This document shows positions 16,001 to 27,462 of a DNA stretch of 64,000 nt, piece after piece. Numbering within the stretch: position 1 is the stretch's first letter; every line of letters starts with the position of its first letter. The DNA comes from Setaria digitata (taxonomy: Eukaryota; Nematoda; Chromadorea; Rhabditida; Setariidae): assembly GCA_003640385.1 (NCBI GenBank), contig RCAB01000042.1, positions 1-64,000 of the forward strand, written 5' to 3'. Under the pieces are notes generated by a model. It had not been told where the DNA came from, did no database searches, and was given only the letters and a program-made list of their open reading frames with translations. The translations under genes and the position numbers were made by a program.

Positions 16001-18221
16001 AAGATACATGTAATGAATGAAATACCCATACCTTCTTTGTGAACCGCTAACTATAGATCAGAACATACCAATTTATTATATGCAGTTAATCTCAAAATAA
16101 AAATCCAAATCTGAAATCACTGAAAACTCCACATGAAACAAAATATTTTTTAAACATACAATCAAAAGCCGCCCACTAAAGAAAATCTGATGAAAGGTTG
16201 ACTATAGTAATAAGCGACAATATCAATTATACACAATTATGTCTTCAAGAGCAAATTCCAAGAACCAAAATTCTGAAAATTTAAACTTAGCTGCTATACA
16301 AAAGTTGATTTTCAGCCTTAGAAAGTTATAAGCATTGCAAGGAATATTTCTAAACCATTTGTTATCTTAAAAAATGCCCGCACGGACGAAAGCAATTCGT
16401 TCACAATTAAAAAAAAAAAAGAAAAAAAAAAAGGAAAAAACTCACTACAAACATTTCGAACAGCCAGCTCAGCGAAAGACATGATATACGAGAATTCTGA
16501 TACACCACTACACTACTATTACTGGTGAAATTCTTTGCGCCGAGTTACACAGGCTAACGCAAAGAATTAATAGCACAAATTTCAAGAATGGAGTTGGGTC
16601 GAAATGTTTGCCAAATAAGTCTGAATCAAAAAAAAAAAAAAAATCGTTCATGAATACCTATTACCAAAAACACCCTTCCAAATCCCATCCAGATTATTTC
16701 CTTTCTCGATTCTTGAAAAGCCGAATGAGAATCCTAGCCATCCAAGAGATTATTAATGACAGCATGTACAATTAGAAATTTATGAAAGTGAGAACAAAAA
16801 AATTACCAACACGCTATGCAAAAGCTATACAACTGGAGACTTTGTACAGACACATATAAAGATTCCTTATAATTCCTTACAATTCAAATAAACTAATAAA
16901 ATTTCAACCCTACTAAAGAATGAAAGCATGCAAAGCATAAAAAATATAAAAAATTGATTGATTTCCTCACAAAGAAATCATCCAACCAAGAAGAGCTGTA
17001 TTCAGTAAGAGAAATAATTTTTTTTGATAAGGAACAGGCTTGGCCTGTTCGGTTGCTGCAGCGTTCCAGGCTATCATGAACCGGAAAGTTTAATCAATAA
17101 TGTTGAAGAGCAGCCATTTCAATATTTCGCATCTAGTTACTAGTTGTTAAAAACATCTCATCTAAAAGAATACAGCTATGATGGTGATGAGCTCTACTCC
17201 ATTCCGAAGGCATTAAAATTAGTATACAACACCATGACTCCAGCCAGTCAGCAGTCATAGTAACTAGTAGAGACATTCAAAATATCCTACAAATATATCA
17301 CAACGTAGGTACCCTTCATAATGGACATTTCCATCTTCGCCACATGCGCAGGAGGTGTCAACTACTTCAAATTACATTTTTTTTTTTTTTTTTTTTGGTT
17401 ATGGTAAATACTATAATTTTAAACGATATGACGTACGCTGTTTGTCTGCAACTGAACAACATTACCATTAGCAGAGGAGTCACTGCAATTAAATCTCTAT
17501 GACTCACCAGCCTAAGAAGCATTCATTTTTCATATTTACTTAAATCTACTTTTAACTCTCCCTTCCTAATATCTTATAAATTTTATCCCCAACTCGATAA
17601 AAAAAAAAGAGAAAAACCAAGAAAAACTAACACTCCCTGCACCATTCCTATCAAGAGCCTTTCCAGTACTTCATGGATATCTTATGTTCCGAATCAGGCG
17701 GTTCACAGCAGTTTACTAGGTCAAGAGATAATTGATAACTCGGATTCAAGAACTGGAAGTTTAGTGACATTATAATGAAAGAGTTATGAGGGGAAAGTAG
17801 TAATGAAACTAGAAATGTAGAAGAAAACCCCCAACAATCTCTAAAATATCATATTTAAAAGGCTAAGGAAACTGGTATCTGAATGTGCGGTAAAACAGAT
17901 TGTTAATAATATTAAGTAAAATTTTTTATGGGATCCAAAACTCAGGATAGCTTTGAATTTCGGTTAATAGAACTACTGGAAAATATATGTAGGTGGCGGA
18001 ATATGCTTTTTTCTAAGTTAAAAAAAAAAAAAATAAATTCATTTAGCAGCATGAAAAAAGAGATCTGCAATATCACAATGCAGTATAGTAGTACACTACC
18101 AAGTACTAAGCAGTGGATTTTTCAGCTAAAAATAAAAATTGGATTTGGCTGTGCTCAGCAACTTCTGCATCCATTGATTCGGAGGAGGGCTACGAACTAC
18201 TGAACTGATAAACTGAGAAAT
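13024..18221. other. 5.2-kb intergenic stretch between the EFCAB7-like and ONECUT genes
   Basis: AT-rich with homopolymer tracts, such as A runs near 16408-16437 and a T run near 17378-17397. No gene is supported. Two weak candidates were looked at: a 69-base open segment with a good donor at 14545-14613, and a 93-codon frame at 15681-15959. The promoter and 5' end of the EFCAB7-like gene probably lie just right of 13023. The 3' untranslated region of the ONECUT gene lies just left of 18222. Confidence 0.55.
15681..15959 (+). CDS. possible small ORF, unknown
   Basis: An uninterrupted 92-residue frame with start and stop, long for this AT-rich background. Its composition is mixed (Arg, Ser, Asn, Gln) without a recognisable domain, signal peptide or membrane segment. 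No neighbouring exon joins it convincingly. It is more likely a chance frame than a gene, and is kept at low confidence because nothing else lies within 5 kb. Confidence 0.12.
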   Translation: MIFMIAIRSEIQENIRSITTYHQDFHNRRRNQNQFTMNLNHFPASLRLQGRYCDSFTVPRFKSNEKYLNIQSILILPSLDRHSKTLPSRYTS

Positions 18222-21200
18222 TTAATGTGAATTAGCGGCAGCATTCGAATTGGGATTTTCTCGCTGTTCTACTTTCACTATTATCATTTTGTTGCCAAAA
18301 GACATCACTGGGTGCAACCGTTGCTGTTGTTCGACAGTTGTATCCTGTAAAATAAGATTTTTTTTGTAGTTTACGAAAGAATATAATATAGGAATTTATC
18401 AAATTGAGGAAAAGTACCTCTATTTTGAGGCAAATTTTCTACCNTTATCAAATTATTTTATCAAAATTTTATCAAAGGAATTTATCAAATTGAGGAAAAG
18501 TACCTCTATTTTGAGGCAAATTTTCTACCTGAAAGAGAATTTTACAACTAAGTGCACCGGAATCCTATGAAAATCTCGTACTTCCCCATAGATAGCATAA
18601 AAACAGACCAGAAAATCCATCAACAAATGTCAAAGTTGATGGACATGATAACTGATATATTAAGATAAAGAAATTGAAATTTTAACTACAGGAAAGGCAA
18701 GTGTATCGAGAAGCAAAAAATTAATTATTCGAAGCTGTGCTCATAATCATTTACATTCGTAAATATGTCTGATGGCAAATCATAATTATTAATAGCGAAA
18801 GACAAGAAACCAATTTCTAATTTGAGAACAGCTTACACATCCAGATTCCGATGTTACCGGAACTGACACCAAGAAAACACTTTCATCTTTGTCACTCACA
18901 GTTTTGACGGCCTGCATGCTTGTATTCGGATCAGGATTCAACTGCGTGTCATCGTCTGGCAATTCACTCGCTAATAATTCGTCTGCTGTGGCAATTTGCC
19001 TCGAATCTATTGAAAGGGACTGGTCATTTGACAGTCGAATCATCTAAAATTGTATGGGGAGCAAAACATAATTGCTTGAATAAGAGTAATCCACCTGGAA
19101 ATGATGTCAAACAGTATGAACTTGAGCTAGAAGAAGATGCAATCAGAAGTGCTTTTATTTGCTACTACCACAATCAAAAATCACTTTTGAGCTTTGGCCT
19201 CAAATGACGGAATATTCTAGCTTCTAATAGCACAGATATCATTTTGTGAAAGGTCTGCCTTTACAAGAGGTTATTATTAACTGATCAGAACACCAGGAAA
19301 CGCAAAGAAAAAAAGCGAATAAATAGCGAAAAAACTTCAGGAATAATTACTTTGTATTCCGGGGCTTGATCATCATAGTCAATCCTCGAGTTACTGTCCT
19401 CGATTACAATACCATTGTCTATTTCACCAATGCGAAATTTCAGGTTTTTATCATCAGAATAAGTGCCCTTTAAAAATGCGATAGAATTACAATTAAAAAA
19501 TAAAACAAGGAATACTTTTTTACAAATAGTATCTAAACAGTATTTTCAAGTTCCTGTGTTTGTCGTTTATACCCAAGATGGCACAAGAACTCTACCATAA
19601 ACAACTTTTTATAGATAACCTCATCGTAACGTCGTGCATACTCAGCTGCCTCTTCAACAACTTGCGCGACTGTAGTCTCGATTCGTGAACTACTTGTAAC
19701 AGACGAATTTTCAGTATCATTGCGCGATGCATGGCGGTTACCACGTGCTTTATTCGGATTTCGATGCTGCGGTGGCGATTCAGGGGGTGGCGTAATTGGT
19801 CGCACCTGTTTGGATTTTAGAAATTTTCACGAGATTCCTGTATTTTGGCAAAAAATTCTTTTTAGAGACTCGCTTGAGATACAATGTACATTAAAAAAAG
19901 TTTGGAAAGATGGCAAACATTTGTTTTCAGAAAAATACAACAGCATACTTGTTGATAAGGTGCTGGAGCATCACCCATTAACGGACCACTCCTCGATCTT
20001 CGCCGAGCATTCATGAAAAAGTTCGCTACTGTGGAGAGGTCTAGTTGAAGATGTTCAGCTATTGTTTGCTGCATTTCACGGCTTGGACGTTGCGTCTCTT
20101 TAAATATAGCCTGTAAAACTTCCTTCTTTAAGTTTACTAAACTGAAAACTGATTTGAACATCAGACAAGAAGAGTGTATTACCTGTAAAGTTCTTTTCTG
20201 GATATCGGTGAAGACCAGACGCGGCCTTTTAGTGCTACCCAGTCCTGAAAAAAAGAGTACTACATCATACAGGAAGATAACTTATATTAAGTACACAAAA
20301 AATTAAAACCACGATTTCATTGATGAAAATATACGGATTTTAACTGGACGATAAAAAACACGAACGAAATCTAACACAAATTTAAAACCGCTAGGAATTA
20401 ACTCCTAGGAAAATTCACCATCACCGTCGCGTCCTTTATGTCGAGAACCTTGGCGAGCATTCTGTGCTGGAGTGGGCGGACTCATTGAAGATGGTAACAT
20501 ACCTCCTGAAATATCTATCCGACCAATTAGTCTCGTACTCGAAGTTGCAAGAGAACCCACAGCTTTCACTAGATCCAAGAATGCTGAAAAAATAAGGAAT
20601 ATTTCTACCTTTTCCTTTATACATGTCAAGAATACCCAGCCGCAATTCAAGTGGTTGTTGTACCCAATTGAACATCCGTCTAAATGTTTCTCTTCCTGAC
20701 TTCAACTTATTCCATGGCTTTGGGTTCCTCAATAAATCGGAAAGTGTTCCTTGACTCCTGAAACGACCAAAAGACGGAAATTCATACTCAGAAAAATATA
20801 TGAAAACTCTTTTTTCCGACTGAAAAATCGTTAACCGCAAAAAGATTACAGAACTGCTGTCCAGTCTTAAATTACCATTTTTCAAACCCCTGTCACAATT
20901 TATTCAAATAGACACATTTTTTTGGACAAGTAATGGTTCACAAAAAAAAAAAACTATTACCGACAAAGAATCCTTTCAGCAAAGATAGCCTGAGGTATAG
21001 AGTGTTGCTTGAGTTCCCAAGCAATTCGCTTACACAGATCAGTGGTATCGATATAAATGTCATCATCAATTTCTGCATTTAAAGGATCAGTAGTATCCTT
21101 TGTGGAGTAGCTAGCACGGGGCGCACCTGCAAAGAAAAAAAGGTAACTTACCTCACTCCATTGAAATATAATCCCTTGGCCTGATATGATTAGTTATTTC

Positions 21201-24200
21201 TTTGCTTCTCGCATAATTGACAATTATAAATTATGTTACAGATTATGCAACANTATCAGGCCAAGGGATTATATTTTTTTTTTTTTTTGCCAAGGGATTA
21301 TAAAAAAAGAAAATATATTATATATTTTCTTTTTTTTGAGATTATGCAACATATCTACAAGATGCGAAAAAAGATGAATTCACAACTCTGTTCGGAGTAA
21401 GGTTCTTTGACTCAAACTTAGACTAGAATATAGACAACTGGCCAATCACATGCCCTTAGAACAATAGAAGCCGATAATCAAATAGTCTATGAATTATGAG
21501 TTATAGTAATTGTAATTACCATCTAAAAATTCTCAAGAAATAAGGCACCAATCTCGATTGATTACTTCCATTATCGAAGTATCACAATTCCTCAAACTAA
21601 TTAAGGAATTGAAAATAATGTAAAACTCTAACCAGCAGCAGAAGTAAGCCTAGTCGTGCTAGTTGGTTCGCCATTATCATCAGCAAACGTTAAATCATCA
21701 CCACTTGTTTCTGCTGCGTTTACTTCAAGATCTTCATTGCCATGTATTTCACCTGCATCCACAGAAGAAAAATTACGACGATTTTGTCGAAATAGAGCAT
21801 GTTGTGGTGCCGGTGAACTTGGAGGCTAAAATAAGCATATTTTAGAATAAGAAATAGTAACATTGAAAAATAAAGCGTTTGGTAGTGAAGAAAAGAAGTA
21901 AGAATAAAGCTACACGGAAAAAATGTAGAGAATGTACAAAATCAAACTTTGTGAACTAGCAAAACCTCCATTCCACAACTTAGCAGTAAGTTCTTCCCAT
22001 TAACCATATTATCACTAAGCTAAGATAATAATGTCAAAATATTATCACTAAGTTAAGATAATAATGTCAAAATATTTCAAAGGGAGAAGGATCCAAGTGG
22101 GCTGTTCAAAAGGCACTGAATTACGGAGTTATAACATGTGCAGAAAGAATCAATGCGTCTTATTACAAAGTTGAGGAATGAAATGTCTCCTTTTGGGCTT
22201 GTAGAAATCAGTATGATAAAATAACAGCTACCTGCTCGCCTATCATCGTTGCAATAAAAGAACTTGCAAGTTCAACGTTACTGACAGCAGGCGGAGTTTC
22301 AGCATTTGCCAAACGATGGTCTAGTTCCTGCTGATGATCATCCTGACTTAGCAAACTTGCCTGAAATACTTCGTGAAACAAAACCCTCTATTTGAGGTTA
22401 CAACAAATAATTGTAATTTCTAATATGATTCATTTTTCTTCTTTAGAACCATGGAGACATGACATTTTACAATAGTTAGCGTTAGCATGAAATTGTCTTC
22501 TTTAATTAAGCGTACCGACTGCTGAGACTGATGAGATATAAACGGTGAGTCCATTGTTTTGAAGTCCTGCCCTAAGTCGACCTAAAAAAAGTGCCTTAAT
22601 AAAGAACACAAATCTAATCTGTCGCTAACAATCAAGACGTAATTTATGGGTAACAAGTTAGCACCTCTTCTTTGATGTAAGGATGATGTCTTCGCAAACC
22701 AGCCAGCATTTCACTTGCACGCCCGCCATTTTGATGGGCACCCAATAAAGTTGCGCACACCAGACTATCTGATCTGGTTGTTGTTTGCAACGGAGAAAGA
22801 AGGCCAGCTGGACCAGAGCTAAAACTGAAATGAGTCCTTAAATCAAGCACCTCAGAAAATCTTTTTAACAATTTAAATGAATAAAAGAGAGAGAAAAGTT
22901 CAACTGTTTCAGTTTTATTGAAGATTAAGGAAGTTAGGTCACTATTACGATCAAGCAAGGAGATGGATAAACGAGAACTAGTCATGGGAAAAGCTGGAAC
23001 ACCTTTCATTTTTCTGATAGTCGCATAACTAATGTAATAAGCATTAACATGTGCGGATCAAAAATTCTAAAGCAAATTATAGTCACTACACCCGCTCAAA
23101 TATCCGAATCAGATCCAATATACATCTCAAATATTCTACATATTTCAGTAGCCTTACAGTGTTACATCTGGATAAACTCTATAGCTAGCATATAACACCC
23201 ACTAATTTTCACCGAAGCTTGTGTGACATTGCAGATGACTCACTTTAATATAAAGAAAAATCATACCTCACCTACTCGATTTTCTTAAAAAGTATACTTT
23301 CAAGTAAAATTACCTTATTTTATCTAAACCGGAGGAATGACTGCTGTGTTGCATGGAAGTGCTATGAAGTTGATCTTGTAATGGTTCAATTTTCATTGTA
23401 CCCACATATGATGGTGTTGCTGACATAGGTGCCAAAGTTGCGTAAGCATTGAAATCAGATTTTCCGAAGCTATAATGGCTACCTTGAATTTCTGTCAAAA
23501 TTAGGAATAAGAATCTTTCTGTCCCAAGATACAATGTTTTTATCCACTAATATCATCTAGATACGTGGTTGTTGGAAACTTTTACCTTCAAATAATGGGA
23601 CAATAAGTTAAAAATAATAATTAAGTACAATTACATAATTCCAGTTGCATTGAAAAACACAAAAAACTTTTTCGAAAAAAAAAAGACATCAAAAAGAGAT
23701 ACTCCAAACAAAAGATGGGTTGAAGAGTGAGAGCCGGAAGAAAAAAAAAAATCACAATGACTTTTACCAATATTAAAGCTTTGAGCTTACTTATCATTCG
23801 AGCCAAGACTCATAGGTGCCAACGGTGCAAGCTGTGGACTTTCCTGAGGTGCGGAGCTTTGATTCTGTTGTGGACTTATGCTTTCCAGAAAGTTTTCTGG
23901 TAACTCTTCAAATGGGCGATTAACCGAATTAAATGTAATATTCGGATCGATTTGAAGTTGGTAGGTAGTTGGTGGTGCTGCCGATGCGCCTCGTTCCATT
24001 GTATGTCTTACTTTCTCATCCAAACTAAAAATCTCATGAAAGTCGCTTTACTTTAATATTTACACTGATTTCTGAAATGAATTCCATCTCCGTGCCCTCA
24101 TGATGAACTTTAAAAGAAGAAAAAGGGACCATAAACATTTATTTTCTATCTTAATTCCTCTTTTTTTAAAAGAAGTGTAAATCTGTAAGAAAAATTATAA

Positions 24201-24383
24201 GAGACTAACTTTATACTGCAAACGCAACGATATCTGCATCCTATAGTCTCATATTTTTCTCTAAACGAGAAAAACGCTCGATCTCGTTAGGAACTACATG
24301 AAATAATAAACAAACCTGCTAGCATTATTATTATTATTAATTGAAAGCTGTTGAGAGCAAGAAGTTTCCGCAGGTGGTTCCAT
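18222..24383 (-). CDS. ONECUT-class CUT-homeobox transcription factor
   Basis: Exons in transcription order: 24383-24316, 24024-23791, about 23491-23314, 22818-22665, 22581-22516, 22360-22232, 21825-21633, 21126-20961, 20757-20609, 20505-20419, 20244-20183, 20110-19949, 19805-19539, 19467-19351, 19043-18837, 18344-18222, about 785 residues. One CUT domain is split over two exons (from EIDDDIYIDT to ILDMYKGKG). A homeodomain follows over the next exons (from KRPRLVFTD to NFFMNARRRS). The helix-3 FFMNARRRS carries the Phe48/Met50 pair that marks ONECUT homeodomains. The product is a nuclear, sequence-specific DNA-binding regulator; C. elegans relatives (ceh-48, ceh-38 and others) act largely in neurons. 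The N-terminus is Gln/Ser/Pro/Asn-rich and the C-terminus acidic and Ser-rich. The junction 23791/23491 does not agree in phase, so that acceptor or a small exon is unresolved. The gene is head to head with the MALT1-like gene. Confidence 0.95.
18391..18529. repeat. 53-bp direct duplication around a single N (assembly join)
   Basis: Bases 18391-18443 recur exactly at 18477-18529. Between them lie the N at 18444 and 32 bases of ATCAAA-like filler that also repeats itself. It sits in the last intron of the ONECUT gene and does not touch an exon. It is best read as an unresolved contig overlap. Confidence 0.88.
21167..21352. repeat. fold-back and direct repeats around a single N (assembly join)
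   Basis: Bases 21254-21273 are the exact reverse complement of 21167-21186 (20 of 20). A 12-base word at 21241-21252 recurs at 21340-21351. Between them lie a T16-17 tract and a near-perfect A/T palindrome at about 21301-21336. The N is at 21253. All of it is inside the intron between exons 21825-21633 and 21126-20961 of the ONECUT gene. Such a jumble is typical of a mis-joined gap. Confidence 0.8.
22009..22074. repeat. 33-bp tandem duplication
   Basis: Units 22009-22041 and 22042-22074 differ at a single base (C against T). It lies in an ONECUT intron. One substitution between copies suggests a real, recent duplication and not an assembly copy. Confidence 0.85.
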
Positions 24384-24875
24384 GCACACATGCACCAAGT
24401 ATAAATCTATCAACAACCAAATGACAAGCGTAGTACACTGTCGTCACCTTTACAGTATCGATGTTGCCCTGTTTCCAGTATCATTCAAAAACCTGTAAGC
24501 GATATATCATTCAACTTACAAAAGTATCTACACTATGACACAACGATTTTACTAGAACTCAAAGTCTAGATCAAATCACGTTGTGGACGATGTTATAAGC
24601 ATACACAATTTTCAGTTTTTCAACTAAAAGCAGAAATAGAACTTGATTAATCGGCAGTTACAGTGAAATCAATAAGCCTGATAGGCTTCCAGAATATAGT
24701 AATATATATGAAAATGATTCATGTTTTGATCTCTCCGAAACGACATTTTAAAAACCATTCTGATTATGCACTAAGGGAACTCAAAAAATTGATTTCTCGA
24801 AATCACAGTAAAGTGTAATGGAAGTCATAAAACTGCAATGAAGATATTCTGTCTTACTATCATAACAAGGGTATA

Positions 24876-25068
24876 GAACTATTACTGTGGAAACCACGTG
24901 GATAATAGTACAACAGCTACGTTGCTCAAATTAGTTACTGATAACTTTCTACATAATGCTGCACAATTAGTCTGCTAAGGAATTAATTCAGGAAATGTTA
25001 GCGAACAGAAACTATTACTGTGGAAACCTTGTGTATAATGGCACAACAAGCTATGTTGCTCCAATTAA
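24876..25068. repeat. diverged direct repeat, about 60 bp, 132 bp apart
   Basis: Two copies (24876-24933 and 25008-25068) share the words ACTATTACTGTGGAAACC and, further on, TTGCTC-CAATTA-like sequence, with substitutions and small indels. It lies upstream of the ONECUT start and could be a duplicated regulatory element or an old dispersed repeat. Confidence 0.6.
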
Positions 25069-25589
25069 TAAGGACTCCTGACTTTCAATTGAAAAAGAAA
25101 GGTGTGGGATTCATGCTACCACCTGTTCATGCTTCTTATCAAAGGGAAAATACAGCATCAGTTCGTTAACAACGACAAAAATAAGATTAACTAGGAAAGT
25201 ATCACTGCAAAAGGAATAATGCTGCAGTGTACACTGAATGAAAAATTAACGTCTCTTATTAAGTTGAAATGAAATCCAATACCAGACACAGCACTTTATC
25301 ATCGAATTAAAATGAGGACGATAGCAGCGCTTTATCAGCGTACTGAAATGATAAGCATTTCACAACTTGTGATAGATGATAACGGTTGAAATTTATCACT
25401 ATAACAGGATGATAATGGCCTGCATAAATTCGAGAAAACAATGTATGATTATGGATGCAAGTGGATTATTCTAATAACCACTCAAATCTTATTTATCAAC
25501 ATGACTATATAGTAATAGGTTACATGTTAGGTACGACATGAGAGCCACGTAACAGTCCCTAACATAAGTACTAGTAGCATAAAACTGAT

Positions 25590-26430
25590 GAGAATCAAGA
25601 AAACCAAAGTGAAAGAAACGACCAGGTATGACCTCAACTGTGTAAACCACTCCCCACGCAAGTTTCGTCCAGTTGAGCATAACTTCTCCACGTGTGCGGT
25701 GTGCTGCACAACTTCGAATGGTACATGACGTGAGATATTAGCAGCAACTCCACGTATCCACTCCCTAACAACACCTCAACACTGTGGCTAAACACGTAAG
25801 GAAAATGCTTCCATCTGCACTGAATGCACTCTGACCCCCATCTTGACGATGCCACGCAGTGCAGATGCTTGCAACTGCACTTGGTGCACTCTAACCATCT
25901 CCTGCTCTCCCACATTCACAGACACTCTACGCCTTTGCGAACTCTGCACTGCCTGTTCGCAAAGGAAGACACGCATAGCACTGTGCTGAATGCTTGCCAG
26001 AGCACACAAGCCACGCACGAAGGATGAAATCGCTATAAGCATCAACAGGGCACTACGGTAGCGTGCCTCGTGTGGGCGGTACGTGACCGTGATACGTACC
26101 CCACTGGATGCACGTAGGATGAGGCGTTTTACACGTAAGCAGGATCCAGGAAGCGGATTGGTAGTCGCCTAACCGGTACGGCACGCAACACCATGAGGGT
26201 CAAAGCTCGCAATTACCCACTATCATTACCAATATAGTGTGTGAGCTGAGCTCTGTCACGAATACTGGCCGTTGCAACAAGTACTGCACTATTGCTTTGG
26301 CAGTAGTTCAGGAAGTATGAGGCCAACACACTGACTTGTCCCAAGTCCCCAAGAATGTGACACATGAAGACCCTCCTCCACTCGAACATATACATCGCCC
26401 CTCCAAAACATCATCACTCTGACGAACATA
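25590..26430. other. GC-rich, CpG-containing island in the divergent spacer
   Basis: Base composition changes abruptly from AT-rich to roughly balanced and is rich in ACGT and CACG words (for example near 26075-26100). It includes a diverged 36-base unit repeated with a 60-base period (25805-25840 and 25865-25900). Frames on both strands stay open longer than elsewhere but none has domain or splice support. It may be a shared promoter, a 5' untranslated exon or a non-coding RNA; the sequence cannot decide. Confidence 0.45.
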
Positions 26431-27429
26431 CCTTTGCGATTCACTGAATGGCAAATAAGACAGAGGTTTTCGCTTCGAACTCGTCAACGTGATACAGAAG
26501 TTTTCAACTCTGTAAACTCATTGATGACACCACTTTCAACAGTGACGCAGTATGCAATTTCCTATCTCATTTACATCCCTTTAAGTGTGCGGGATTGTGT
26601 ATTGTCTGGCTATGTCTTCTAGGCAAATGCGCCTTTCTGATGAGCTTGCTTCCGTGTTATCGTGATGATTCGTATTGGAGACATACAGATACTTATCATT
26701 TTTTCTGGAATCTGAGCACGGTCTACTAGTGGGGAATTTCCCTGTCAGGAAGTGACCTTTCTAAAAATCCTAATGCTTTTCAGTGTTCTGGGCAGACATT
26801 CTGAGTAATCTCTGGAAGTGATATTTCGACATTATATTTCATTATTTCATTGTTGCTGTCTTGATAATGTACATAACCTTTTCCCCAGAAATCTACTGGG
26901 AAAAATCTGAGTTTGCAAATTACCGTATTGCTTAAAAACATTGCAAAACAACCAACATGCATAACATTATGATCATATCTCTCATTAAATTTAATGTTAG
27001 TTGGTCTCTGTCTACTCAAAGGAGGTTAAACTCGCACTGATTAAACACAGACGTTGAAAGTGTGAACCAAAAATTGCGTATCTTGATTCTTGGTGCAGTA
27101 AAAACTAAAAAAAAAATTTTGATATGTTGTAGGCCATGAGACCAGCGATAGAGAAGAAATCAATGTTAGTATGACAAGGTACTGGAGCAAGAAAGTTGTG
27201 AAGCACTGTCATTTGCTGTAGGGAAGGCAAATAAAACAATTCTGCAACATTGTCAGGCAAACATTCTTCGCTGCAGTTTCATGGATATTGCTAGCGGTAT
27301 ACTATGAGCAGTCGAACTACTGATATATGATTTGAAGTTTTTTTGTAACTTGTGAAGTTCAGCCATTGGTGAATTATTTAGAATTAGAGTTATAGTCGTT
27401 CTTTGCAATATGTTGATGTGTGTATTAAA

Positions 27430-27444
27430 ATGCATAATTTATAG
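27430..27444 (+). other. acceptor just upstream of the MALT1-like start (SL-type)
   Basis: A T-rich tract ending in TATAG at 27444 is followed 18 bases later by the ATG at 27463. No upstream coding exon is seen. This is the usual layout of a spliced-leader trans-splice site. Confidence 0.45.
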
Positions 27445-27462
27445 GTCGATTGCTTTAAAGAA

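Larger units (their letters stand above)
24384..27462. promoter_or_regulatory. divergent intergenic region between ONECUT (-) and MALT1-like (+)
   Basis: Both neighbouring genes are transcribed away from this 3.1-kb spacer, so it should contain both promoters. It holds a diverged 60-base direct repeat (24876-24933 and 25008-25068), a GC-rich island (about 25590-26430) and a CACGTG E-box core near 24896. No coding exon is supported. The several overlapping minus-strand frames at 25489-26045 are explained by the raised GC content. Confidence 0.5.

Noticed and set aside
25489..26045. Four overlapping minus-strand frames with many Cys and Trp
   Set aside because: They overlap in different frames within the GC-rich island, where stops are rarer. 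No domain, splice site or consistent frame supports one of them.
26160..26220. Possible tRNA-like sequence in the GC-rich island
   Set aside because: No complete cloverleaf could be drawn and no convincing A-box and B-box pair with correct spacing is present.
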